Assembly: GCA_021324355.1 (NCBI GenBank)
Contig: JAJPJD010000023.1
Location: forward strand, 1 to 42,410
Direction of reading: 5' to 3'
Source of the DNA: Actinomycetota bacterium
GTDB taxonomy: Bacteria > Actinomycetota > Acidimicrobiia > Acidimicrobiales > RAAP-2
DNA length: 42,410 nucleotides
A model generated the notes under the pieces. It worked only from the letters and a program-made list of their open reading frames with translations, ran no database searches and had not been told where the DNA came from. Both the position numbers and the translations under genes were made by a program. The stretch's first letter is position 1; each line of letters begins with the position of its first letter. Shown here in pieces: positions 35,456 to 42,410 of this stretch.

Positions 35456-36577
35456 TCACAGGAACCGGACCCAGCCCTCCTCCCAGCGGAACCTGGTGTC
35501 CAGCCCGGCGTCGGCGGTGATCTGCTCGACGTAGGCCGCGACCGACCGGCCGAGCGGATCGTCCCCGGCGACCTGCGGGCGCGCTGCTTCGTCGATGTAG
35601 GCCGGCTGGAAGCCGGCGCTGCGCACCCCTCGTTCGTCGACGGTGACCCGGGCGATCATGGTGTGCCGAGACTGGCGTGAGTACGGCCAGTTCTTGACGG
35701 TTCGGTCTGGCTCGATGCCGCGCAGGATGGGCGAGCGCCGGCCAAAGGAGGGCCGGTTCGTCGTCTCGCTCCGGGGATTGGACCGCGGGTCGTAGGCGGT
35801 CACGAAGTGGTTGATCCCGTGGAAGATCGGGCGGCCCTTGTACACCTCGACGCCCCGCAAGATGTGGGCGTGGTGCCCGACGACGACGTCGGCCCCGGCG
35901 TCGATGGCGGCCCGGGCCAGTGCCCGCTCGTACTGGGCCAGTTCGGCGTGGACGAAGCCCATGCCCTTGTGGAACGAGACCGAGACGACGTCGACCCGGG
36001 ACGCCAGCTCCTCGACGTCGGCCTGCATGTCCTCGAGCGACGACTGCTCGACGAAGGTGTACTCGGTCGGCTGGCTGCCAGGGCTGGCCATCTCCAGCTC
36101 GTAGTGGGAGAGCACGTTGACCCAGGCCGCCCCGGCCTTGAGTGGGGTGGCCCAGGACTCACGGGGACCGACCGCGTTGTAGCTGAGGAACCCGAGGCTG
36201 AGCCCGTCCCGGCGGATCTCCGCCGGCCGACGGGCCTCGGCCAGGGTCATCCCGGCCCCGGTGGTGGCGATGCCGAGCCGGTGGAGCTCGGTCAGGGTGT
36301 CTTCGACCCCGTTGGGTCCCTGGTCGAAGGTGTGGTTGCCGGCCAGGGTGGCCACGTCGACGCCGCAGTCGACCAAGGCGGCCAGGTTCTCCGGTGGCGC
36401 CGCCGGCGCCGGGTACTCGACCGCGCAGTAGGCACCCCGGTCGGTGTGGGGCCACTCCACGTGGGCCACGGTCACGTCGTAGGCACGCAGCGCGTCGCGA
36501 GCCAGGTCGAAGTACCGGTCCGCCCGCGGCGCCCCCAGGATGAGGTCCCCGACGTAGCCGATCGTGCGCGCTGGCAT
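35456..36577 (-). CDS. CapA-family metallophosphoesterase-like protein 1
   Basis: A 373-aa protein of the CapA/PgsA superfamily. It shows the opening GYVGDLIL (residues 7-14), ATLAGNHTFDQGPNG, VSVSFHKGMGF and GADVVVGHHAHILRGVEVYK then GRPIFHGI, the metal-binding phosphoesterase motifs. There is no signal peptide or membrane anchor, unlike secreted capsule CapA, and no other poly-gamma-glutamate gene is near, so a cytoplasmic phosphoesterase-like role is more likely. The ATG at 36577 has AGGAG 7-8 nt upstream, next to operator B. It is divergent from P450-3. Confidence 0.87.
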   Translation of the reverse strand: MPARTIGYVGDLILGAPRADRYFDLARDALRAYDVTVAHVEWPHTDRGAYCAVEYPAPAAPPENLAALVDCGVDVATLAGNHTFDQGPNGVEDTLTELHRLGIATTGAGMTLAEARRPAEIRRDGLSLGFLSYNAVGPRESWATPLKAGAAWVNVLSHYELEMASPGSQPTEYTFVEQSSLEDMQADVEELASRVDVVSVSFHKGMGFVHAELAQYERALARAAIDAGADVVVGHHAHILRGVEVYKGRPIFHGINHFVTAYDPRSNPRSETTNRPSFGRRSPILRGIEPDRTVKNWPYSRQSRHTMIARVTVDERGVRSAGFQPAYIDEAARPQVAGDDPLGRSVAAYVEQITADAGLDTRFRWEEGWVRFL

Positions 36578-36588
36578 CGAGTCGCTCC

Positions 36589-36611
36589 TATCTCAACCTT
36601 CTTGACAGATA
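36589..36611. promoter_or_regulatory. Operator B, between capA-like gene 1 and P450-3
   Basis: Core TCAA-CCTTC-TTGA (36593-36605) with outer TATC on the left and CAGATA on the right. The left end touches the ribosome binding site of the capA-like gene, and the right arm TTGACA is the -35 of P450-3, so one bound protein could control both directions. Confidence 0.7.
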
Positions 36612-36629
36612 CGGTAGCCCAGCTATCCT
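36602..36629 (+). promoter_or_regulatory. Promoter of P450-3
   Basis: TTGACA (36602-36607), a 16-nt spacer and TATCCT (36624-36629). The start would be near 36636, after the GTG at 36633 and before the ATG at 36705. Confidence 0.6.
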
Positions 36630-36704
36630 GGTGTGTGGCGGCCACCGGCCAGTGCCGCCTTGGACCGAGGGTCCTCGTCGCTGGAGGAGGCGTACCGGCG
36701 CACC

Positions 36705-37904
36705 ATGGTCGACGCAGCGCAGCCCGTCACCGACGACTTCGACCCGTTGGCACCGGAGACCTTCGAGAGCCCGCACCAGCTCTACCGGGAACTGCGGGCC
36801 CGCTGCCCGGTCGCGTACACCTCGGCCTACGGCGGTTTCTGGGCCCTGCTTCGCCACGCCGACGTCGACGCCGCGGCCCGCGATCCCGAGCTGTTCATCT
36901 CCTCGGTCCGGGCGGTCGTGCCCTCGGACCCCCGCGGCATCCGGCGGCCTCCGCTCAACTTCGACGCCCCGGCCCACACCCCATTCCGCACCGCGCTCGA
37001 ACGGACGCTCGGCCGGGAGCGGCTGGCGGCCATGGCGCCCCGGCTCCGTGCCCACGCGATCGCACAGCTCGAGCCGCTCCTCAGGTCCGGGGAGGGGGAC
37101 ATCGCCAAACAGTTCGGCACCACCTACCCAGCCTTCGTCGCCGCCGAGTGGCTCAACCTGAAGGAGTCGGAGGTGTGGCAGTTGGCCGAGACGGCCAGCA
37201 TCTGGGTCGACGCCTGGCGCCGTCAGGACGCCGAGACCGTCACCGACAAGAGCAATGCGATGTACGCGATGGCACGGGCGCTGGTGGCCGACCGCCGGGC
37301 GAATCCCCGTCCGATCACCGAGGACCCGGCCAGCTCGCTGCTGGCGGCGACCGACCACGAGGGCCGCCCGCTCGACGAGGAGCTGATCGTCGGCGCGCTG
37401 CGCCAGTCCCTGGTGGTAGGCCTGGTCGCCCCCCCAATCCTGCTCGGGGCGATCGCGGTGCACCTGGCCCGGGACCCCGGGCTGCACGACCGGCTCCGGG
37501 ACGATCCGGCGCTGGTGCCACCGGCGCTCGAGGAGCTGCTGCGCCTCTACGCCCCGTACCGCGGCTTCTCCCGGACGGTCAGCCGGCCGGTGGTGCTCCA
37601 TGGCCGGCGGATCGTCCCGGGGGTACCGGTGACCTTGGTCTACGCCTCCGCCAACCGGGACGAGTCGGTGTTCTCCGACCCCGACGCCTTCGTCCTCGAC
37701 CGCCCGAACATCGGCCGGCACCTGGCGTTCGGCGCCGGCCCGCACCGCTGCCTGGGGATGAACCTGGCCCGCTTGAGCCTGCGGATCGCGCTCGAAGAGC
37801 TGGTGCGCCGGGTCCGCCGGATCGAGGTGGTTGGGGAGATCGAGCCCACTCGGATGCCCGAGCTCGGGCCCCAGCGGGTGCCGGTGCGGCTGCTCCTGGC
37901 CTGA
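36705..37904 (+). CDS. Cytochrome P450 (P450-3)
   Basis: A 399-aa P450 with DDFDPLAPETFESPHQLYRE, FWALLRHADVDAAARD, ExxR-type ELLRLYAPYRG and heme loop FGAGPHRCLG with the Cys ligand. The I-helix, normally A-G-x-D/E-T, reads VVGLVAPPILLG, so the acid and Thr that deliver protons to bound oxygen are missing. I chose the ATG at 36705, 14 nt after GGAGGAGG; the frame is also open from a GTG at 36633, but that lies at or before the expected transcript start. It is convergent with P450-4 and controlled by operator B. Confidence 0.9.
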   Translation: MVDAAQPVTDDFDPLAPETFESPHQLYRELRARCPVAYTSAYGGFWALLRHADVDAAARDPELFISSVRAVVPSDPRGIRRPPLNFDAPAHTPFRTALERTLGRERLAAMAPRLRAHAIAQLEPLLRSGEGDIAKQFGTTYPAFVAAEWLNLKESEVWQLAETASIWVDAWRRQDAETVTDKSNAMYAMARALVADRRANPRPITEDPASSLLAATDHEGRPLDEELIVGALRQSLVVGLVAPPILLGAIAVHLARDPGLHDRLRDDPALVPPALEELLRLYAPYRGFSRTVSRPVVLHGRRIVPGVPVTLVYASANRDESVFSDPDAFVLDRPNIGRHLAFGAGPHRCLGMNLARLSLRIALEELVRRVRRIEVVGEIEPTRMPELGPQRVPVRLLLA

Positions 37905-37923
37905 GCACGGGCCCTCGACGGGC

Positions 37924-39177
37924 TCAGCGAGGCACCACCCGCATCGGCAATCTCCGGGGGCCGTAGACCGGCCACGACATCCACTCGGGCTCGCCGTCGA
38001 GCTCGACGGTCCGAGTGCGGGCCAGCAGCTCCTCCACGCCGACCCGAAGCTCAAGTCGAGCCAGGTGTTGGCCGATACAGCTGTGCGGTCCGTGCCCGAA
38101 CGCCAGGTGGTGCTGTCGCCGGCCGAGCACGAGGTCGTCGGGGCGCTCGAAGACCGCGTCGTCTCGGTTGGCCGAGGTGAGCACGATCGCCACCTGGTCC
38201 CCGGGGTGCAGGTCGACGCCTGACACCGTGACCGGCCGGCGCACCGTGCGGGCGAATCCCTGGTTGGGGGTGTAGAGCCGAAGCAGCTCCTCGACCGCGT
38301 CGGCCGTGCGGGCCGGCTCCGCCCGCAGCCGCGTCTGCAGCGCGGGATCGCCGCACAGATGGATCAGCGCGCTGGCCAGCGCACAGGTGGGAGCGATGTG
38401 GGCGGCGATGATCATCTGGCGGACGCTCCCGGTGATGGTCTCGACGTCCACCGGCCGGCCGTCGGGCCGTGCCCGGGCCAGCGCCGCGACGACGTCGTGC
38501 TCGGGGTCGGCACCCTCCGCCAGCCGCTCCTCGACGAACTGCCGGCAGTACCGGGTGAGCAGCTGGCTCTCGGCCTCGGCGGTCGCCGCGTCCTCCGCGA
38601 TCTGGGCCGCCTCGAAGCGTTCGCTGTGCTCCTGGAGCGCCCGTCCCTGCTCGGGCGAGACGTTGAGCATGGCCAGGAAGGCCAGCGTGGCGAGGGGCGA
38701 GCTGAAGGCGGCGACCATGTCGGCCCGGCCCGCCTCGAGGACCGGTTCCAACAGCTGCGACGCGATCGCTCGGACCGCTGGCTCGAGCGCGGCCGCCCGC
38801 CGCTTGGTGAAGGCGACATTGAGAGCCTGGCGGTAGACGGTGTGTTCGGGCGGGTCGTAGTGGAGCGGCGGCCGCCGGCCCGAGACCGGGTTCTTCGGGA
38901 TCACCACCCCCTCGGCACTGGAGAAGGTGGTGGGATCGGTGCTCGCCCGGACGATGTCCTCGTAGCGGGTCAGCGCGAAGAAGCCGCCCCAACGCTCGCA
39001 CCGGGCCACCGGCGCCTCGCGTCGGAGCCGGGCGAAGGTGGGATGGGGGTTGGCGCGGAACTCCGCTGCGGTCGGGTCGAAGTCCCCGATCGCGCTCCGC
39101 TCCCGGTTCGTGCCCTTGGCGCCCGGCGGCCGGCTCGGTTCGTCGGTGGTGTCTTCTCGGTGTGGCTCTTCGGTCAT
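37924..39177 (-). CDS. Cytochrome P450 (P450-4)
   Basis: A 417-aa P450. FFALTRYEDIVRAS, DPPEHTVYRQALNVAF, ExxR-type ELLRLYTPNQG and heme loop FGHGPHSCIG (Cys ligand) are clear. The I-helix reads IAAHIAPTCA, also without the usual Gly and acid, and the sequence around EELLRLYTPNQGFARTV is very like P450-3 (EELLRLYAPYRGFSRTV), so the two form a pair. The ATG at 39177 follows the capA-like gene 2 stop by 13 nt, with GAGG upstream, so both are in one minus-strand operon. The open frame that extends to 39675 is a shadow of the upstream gene. Confidence 0.92.
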   Translation of the reverse strand: MTEEPHREDTTDEPSRPPGAKGTNRERSAIGDFDPTAAEFRANPHPTFARLRREAPVARCERWGGFFALTRYEDIVRASTDPTTFSSAEGVVIPKNPVSGRRPPLHYDPPEHTVYRQALNVAFTKRRAAALEPAVRAIASQLLEPVLEAGRADMVAAFSSPLATLAFLAMLNVSPEQGRALQEHSERFEAAQIAEDAATAEAESQLLTRYCRQFVEERLAEGADPEHDVVAALARARPDGRPVDVETITGSVRQMIIAAHIAPTCALASALIHLCGDPALQTRLRAEPARTADAVEELLRLYTPNQGFARTVRRPVTVSGVDLHPGDQVAIVLTSANRDDAVFERPDDLVLGRRQHHLAFGHGPHSCIGQHLARLELRVGVEELLARTRTVELDGEPEWMSWPVYGPRRLPMRVVPR

Positions 39178-39190
39178 GGTGCCTCGTCGC

Positions 39191-40315
39191 TCATTCCGGC
39201 AGCTCGTGCAGCTGGGCGCGGGTACCGTCAAAGTCGAGCCGGCAGCGCAGGCCGGCCTCGGTGCCGATCGCCTCCACGTAGTCCACGACCGCCTGCCCAG
39301 TGGCACCGCCGACCGGGACCGGTCGGGCTCCTTCGTCGATCCAGCACGGGATGAGCGCAGCCACCAGGCTCCCGTCGGCAGAGACGGTGCACTCGGCGAT
39401 GGCGGTGTTGCGACTCTCGGGGTGGAAGGGATAGGTCGGCATGGCCGGATCGGGCACGAAGCCGAACAGCTCCATCCGTCGCCGAGCCCAGGCGGCCGCC
39501 TCTGGGGTCTTCGTGTTGGCCGGCGACAGTGCCCGGGTGACCGTGACGAAGTTCCCGAGGCCGTGGAAGATCGGGCGACCCTTGTACAGCTCGACCCCCC
39601 GCAAGATGTGGGCATGGTGGCCGACCACCACGTCGGCGCCAGCATCGATCGCGGCCCTGGCCACCTCCCGCTCATACATCGCGAGCTGGGCTCGCAGGTG
39701 ACCGATGCCCTTGTGGAAGGCGACCACCACCACGTCGACCCGCGGCCGCAGGTCGGCCAGGTCCGCTCGCATCGCGTCGAGGCTCTCGGGGGTGGCGAAG
39801 GTGTAGACGGTCGGCGGTCCTCCGGGAGCGGCGTGGTCGAGCTCGTAGTGGGTGAGGACGTTGAGATAGGCGCACCCGGGCTTGGAGGGGCGGGCCCAGC
39901 TCTCCTTGGGGCCGACGCAGTTGTAGCTGAGCACCCCGACCCGCATGCCCGCCGCCTCGACCACCGCCGGCCGCCGGGCCTCGTCGAGGTTCATCCCGGC
40001 CCCGGTGGTCGCGATGCCGTAGCGCGCCAGCGTCTCGACGGTGTCCTCGATCCCCTGGGGCCCGGCATCGGCGATGTGGTTGCCGGCCAGGGTGGCCACC
40101 GTGAAGCCGGCCTCAGCCAGGGCGGCCAGGTGCTCGGGATCCGACGGGCGGGCCGGGACGTCGGTCGAGTAGACCGGGGCCGCCCGCCGAGAGTGAGGCA
40201 CCTCGACGTGGCCGATCACCACGTCACCTTGGCGCAGGAACTCGGCGGACGGGGCGAAATAGGAGGACGGGTCGGGCTCGTCCAAGATGAGGTCGCCGAC
40301 GCAGAGGATCCGCAT
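39191..40315 (-). CDS. CapA-family metallophosphoesterase-like protein 2
   Basis: A 374-aa paralogue of CapA-like protein 1, with MRILCVGDLIL at the start, ATLAGNHIADAGPQGIEDT, VVVAFHKGIGHL, and GADVVVGHHAHILRGVELYK followed by GRPIFHGLGNFV. The two proteins share long identical stretches, including GIATTGAGM and DAGADVVVGHHAHILRG, so they come from a duplication. The ATG at 40315 starts the conserved part; the frame is open to 40477, but that part overlaps the divergent MBL gene and its promoter. It lies upstream of P450-4 in one operon, under operator D. Confidence 0.87.
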   Translation of the reverse strand: MRILCVGDLILDEPDPSSYFAPSAEFLRQGDVVIGHVEVPHSRRAAPVYSTDVPARPSDPEHLAALAEAGFTVATLAGNHIADAGPQGIEDTVETLARYGIATTGAGMNLDEARRPAVVEAAGMRVGVLSYNCVGPKESWARPSKPGCAYLNVLTHYELDHAAPGGPPTVYTFATPESLDAMRADLADLRPRVDVVVVAFHKGIGHLRAQLAMYEREVARAAIDAGADVVVGHHAHILRGVELYKGRPIFHGLGNFVTVTRALSPANTKTPEAAAWARRRMELFGFVPDPAMPTYPFHPESRNTAIAECTVSADGSLVAALIPCWIDEGARPVPVGGATGQAVVDYVEAIGTEAGLRCRLDFDGTRAQLHELPE

Positions 40316-40353
40316 CACCCGGCTTGGCTCGAGGACTCGGCAGCCACCACCGG

Positions 40354-40370
40354 TATCAGGGTACTTGACA
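40354..40370. promoter_or_regulatory. Operator D, between capA-like gene 2 and the MBL-fold gene
   Basis: Core TCAG-GGTAC-TTGA (40356-40368), one mismatch from the others, inside a wider inverted repeat of ACCGGT on both sides. It lies 39 nt before the capA-like start. For the MBL gene it sits upstream of the core promoter, so control there may differ. Confidence 0.6.
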
Positions 40371-40403
40371 CCGGTAGCCCAGGCCACCCCCGGCGGGCAC
40401 CGG

Positions 40404-40409
40404 TAGGCT
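40404..40409 (+). promoter_or_regulatory. -10 element of the MBL-fold gene
   Basis: TAGGCT, 6 nt before the GTG at 40416, matches the -10 of P450-2 and suggests a leaderless transcript. No good -35 is seen at 16-18 nt upstream. Confidence 0.4.
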
Positions 40410-40415
40410 GGGTCG

Positions 40416-41216
40416 GTGCAGGTCGGCAACCTCTCGGTGGAGCCAATCATCGACGGTGTCGCCCGACTGGCGGCCACCGACGCCTATCGCACCGGCGGCG
40501 GCGGCAAGGGCTCGGGCGAGCAGGACTGGGCACCACACCGCGACCTCCTGGACGCCGACGGGATGCTGGAGCTCGCGCTGGGCGGCTTCCTGGTCCGCTC
40601 GGGCGAGCGGGTGGTGGTGGTCGACACCGGAGTCGGAGCGCTCGAGCGGGGGGCGTTCTCTGGCGGCCGGTTCCTCGCCAGCCTGGCTGCTCACGGGGTC
40701 GGCCCGGAGACGGTGACCGACGTCGTCCTCACCCATCTCCACTTCGACCACGTCGGATGGACCACCCGCCACGGTGAGATCGTCTTCCCCAATGCCACCT
40801 ACCGATGCGACATCTCGGACTGGGAGCACTTCGTCGGACCGGACCCCGGGGCCACCAGGAAGCTCCGGCCCATCGAGCACCGCCTCGAACCGTGGCGTGG
40901 CTCGGGCCCGCTGCTCCCCGGGATAGATGCACTGGCGGCGCCGGGGCACACCCCAGGCAGCACCATCGTGGTGCTGTCGTCAGGGACGTCCCGGGCCATG
41001 CTGCTGGGTGACGTGGTCCACTGCCCGGTCGAGTTGCTCGACGACGAGTGGGCCGGGATCGCTGACGTCGATCCCGCACTGGCGCTGCGGACCAGGCAGG
41101 CGCTCGTCGCCGAGCTGGAAGGGAGCGAGACCCCGGTCGCGGCGGCCCACTTTCCCGGCCTTCGCTTCGGGCGTCTCCTGGGCGCGAGCGGCCGTCGGTC
41201 CTGGGTCGTCGACTGA
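40416..41216 (+). CDS. Metallo-beta-lactamase-fold hydrolase
   Basis: A 266-aa MBL-fold protein with the full metal site: HLHFDH (residues 107-112), PGHTPGS (His178), LLGD (Asp199) and AAHFPG (His245). It resembles lactonase-like hydrolases of the quorum-quenching type, so lactone or ester hydrolysis is plausible; a dioxygenase or other MBL role cannot be excluded. It starts with GTG at 40416 at a leaderless-type promoter. It is divergent from capA-like gene 2 and convergent with the SCO6745-like gene. Confidence 0.88.
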   Translation: MQVGNLSVEPIIDGVARLAATDAYRTGGGGKGSGEQDWAPHRDLLDADGMLELALGGFLVRSGERVVVVDTGVGALERGAFSGGRFLASLAAHGVGPETVTDVVLTHLHFDHVGWTTRHGEIVFPNATYRCDISDWEHFVGPDPGATRKLRPIEHRLEPWRGSGPLLPGIDALAAPGHTPGSTIVVLSSGTSRAMLLGDVVHCPVELLDDEWAGIADVDPALALRTRQALVAELEGSETPVAAAHFPGLRFGRLLGASGRRSWVVD

Positions 41217-41235
41217 GGCCTTCCCGGTCCGGCCG

Positions 41236-42093
41236 TCAGCGCAGCCCGAAGACCCCGCTGTCGACGATCCGGCGGGACCACGGTCGGACGAGCTGGCGCA
41301 GCCGATCGGCCTCGGCGTCGGTCAGCACCTCCCATGCCGGAGCAGCCGCCCGGTCGGTCTGGTCCTCCACCTGCTGGCGGAGGGCGACGCCGGCGTCGCT
41401 CAGCTGGTCGCCCGAGAGCAGGCCCCGCTCGGTGAGGCGGCGGCAGGCGGCCTCCCACTCCTCCTGCGGCCAGGCTCGGGACCGCTGCAGGGTGTCGGGC
41501 GTGACGCCCGTCCCGGCGGCCCCGTGGGTCACCAGCGCCTCGCACGGGTCGAGCCCGACCAGGACCAGCGCGGCGATGTGGCCGTCCCCCCGGTACTCCC
41601 GCAGCAGGGTGATCGCATGCCACAGGACCAGGTGGGGCGGCTCCGGCCAGGGCAGGGCGGCGTGGGCCGCGAACAGCGGGCGCCCAGCCACCGGAGCGGC
41701 CCGGGCCGCCCGCTCGGCCAGCGCGGCTGCTTCGGCGACCTCGGCAGCGTCGAGGATCTGGTCCCCGAGCGTGTCGCGCAAGGCTCGATCGGCGACATCG
41801 AGCCGGGCGGCCAGGATGGCCTCGGGGCTGGCCCGCCGCCAGGCGGCCGGGATCGCGTGGCGCACCAACGACGGGTGGAAGTTGTAGAAGGTGGCGATCA
41901 CCACCTCGGCCGCCACCGGCCCGAGCGGAGCGGCCCGGGAGGCGAAGTAGCCGTCTCGACCCTCGATGCCCAGCTGGGCGTAGCGCTCGGCGGCGTGCGG
42001 GGTGAAGTAGACGATGCCGTGGTAGGGCTCGAGTGTCCGCCACATCTTGCGGGCCAGCTCGGCTCGGTTCGGATCGGGGGGTTGGGTGGTCAC
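41236..42093 (-). CDS. SCO6745-like protein (function unknown)
   Basis: A 285-aa helical protein that begins with ARKMWRTLEPYHGIVYFTPH and contains EVVIATFYNFHPSLVRHAIPAAWRRA, as in the actinobacterial SCO6745 family. The second half, with EEWEAACRRLTERGLL and a following winged-helix-like piece, suggests a MarR-like fold, but no function is established. I chose the GTG at 42093, with GAGGAGG 11 nt upstream; the frame is open to 42195. It is convergent with the MBL gene and has no copy of the island operator upstream, so it may lie outside the regulon. Confidence 0.75.
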   Translation of the reverse strand: MTTQPPDPNRAELARKMWRTLEPYHGIVYFTPHAAERYAQLGIEGRDGYFASRAAPLGPVAAEVVIATFYNFHPSLVRHAIPAAWRRASPEAILAARLDVADRALRDTLGDQILDAAEVAEAAALAERAARAAPVAGRPLFAAHAALPWPEPPHLVLWHAITLLREYRGDGHIAALVLVGLDPCEALVTHGAAGTGVTPDTLQRSRAWPQEEWEAACRRLTERGLLSGDQLSDAGVALRQQVEDQTDRAAAPAWEVLTDAEADRLRQLVRPWSRRIVDSGVFGLR

Positions 42094-42312
42094 GGCCTGG
42101 GCTGCCTCCTCGTGGTCGTCCTGGACTCTAGGGATCCTCGAGGGCCCGGTCGAAGCCGAGAGGGCCCGCCGTGCGTGGCCCGGCCTGCTGCCCACCGCGT
42201 GCGCGCCGACGGTGGTCGGCCCTGAGTAGCGTGCCGACAGGAGGCTGGGCTTCGGCGCGACCGGGACCGACGCCGGCTGGGACCGAAGGGGCGACGACCC
42301 AAGGGAGGTGCG

Positions 42313-42410
42313 ATGACACCCTCTGTGTCAACCTCAAGCGGCCAAAGACTTTCCAAGGCGGAGGATCGCCCCGTGGTGCGCGGGGTCGTAGGGGGTGCGG
42401 TCGACCCAGC
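42313..42410 (+). CDS. Start of an unrecognised gene, cut by the window end
   Basis: ATG at 42313 preceded by AGGGAGG, a good ribosome binding site, with an open frame of at least 32 codons (MTPSVSTSSGQRLSKAED...) to the right edge. I do not recognise the product; the N-terminus is polar and Ser-rich. It lies 219 nt from the divergent SCO6745-like gene. Confidence 0.5.
   Translation, partial: MTPSVSTSSGQRLSKAEDRPVVRGVVGGAVDP

Noticed and set aside
35807-37966. Open frame of 719 codons on the plus strand
   Set aside because: It overlaps the capA-like gene and P450-3 in other frames and shows no domain.
36588-38054. Open frame of 488 codons on the minus strand
   Set aside because: Antisense to P450-3, which has clear P450 motifs in the plus frame.
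39038-40777. Open frame of 579 codons on the plus strand
   Set aside because: It lies opposite capA-like gene 2 and overlaps the MBL gene in another frame; no motif is seen.
42313-42345. A sixth copy of the island operator (TCAACCTCAAG near 42329)
   Set aside because: It has a left arm TCAA but no TTGA after five bases, and it lies inside the start of an open frame.
1-42410. CRISPR arrays, tRNA and rRNA genes
   Set aside because: I saw no regularly spaced repeats and no tRNA or rRNA-like sequence while reading both strands; this was by eye, without a covariance-model search.

Overview
The window looks like chromosomal DNA of a high-GC actinobacterium (Actinomycetota). The signs are many GTG/TTG starts, promoters whose -10 lies only 6-8 nt before the start codon (leaderless style), a PAC2 protein, a stand-alone LigD-type polymerase, an SCO6745-like protein, many cytochrome P450s and abundant CoA-ester enzymes. 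I cannot assign a genus. Base composition is not uniform: sample lines give about 58% GC near 6 kb and about 72% near 30 kb.

Layout. (1) 1-2.45 kb is an insertion-sequence graveyard: an IS110-type fragment, a frameshifted ISL3-type transposase and a frameshifted IS110-type transposase. (2) 2.85-9.6 kb (minus) is a branched-chain/hydrophobic-amide type ABC uptake system with unusual fusions: LivH-LivM in one permease, then an MFS transporter fused to both LivF- and LivG-type ATPases, then a lipoprotein binding protein. (3) 9.6-10.5 kb has no gene that I can support. (4) 10.5-17.0 kb is mixed: a MoaD/ThiS-like protein coupled to an Asp-box beta-propeller, a LigD-type polymerase, a PAC2 protein, a frameshifted epoxide hydrolase, a COG4705-like membrane protein and an RsbW-like kinase-fold protein.

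(5) 17.0-41.2 kb is the most interesting part: a probable catabolic island. From a divergent promoter at 20.4 kb, P450-1, an ACMSD-like amidohydrolase and an isocitrate lyase/PEP mutase family protein run left. P450-2, two cysteine-poor 2-hydroxyacyl-CoA dehydratase-like subunits and a CaiB-type CoA transferase run right. Next comes a second uptake operon: binding protein, a LivH-LivM-LivG fusion, LivF, an MmgE/PrpD protein and a type-B carboxylesterase. Then follow an alpha/beta hydrolase-domain protein, a divergent MarR regulator, two CapA-like phosphoesterases, P450-3 and P450-4, and a metallo-beta-lactamase-fold hydrolase.

The island appears to be held together by one operator. A short palindrome, TCAA-N5-TTGA with the centre often GCTWC, lies in five intergenic promoter regions (20.39, 25.52, 34.90, 36.59 and 40.36 kb) and often overlaps the -35 hexamer. 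The only regulator in the window, the MarR protein, sits beside one of these copies. My inference is a MarR-controlled regulon that imports an organic acid or ester, hydrolyses it, activates it as a CoA ester, and oxidises and cleaves it. The substrate is not known. (6) 41.2-42.4 kb carries an SCO6745-like gene and the start of an unrecognised gene that runs off the right edge.
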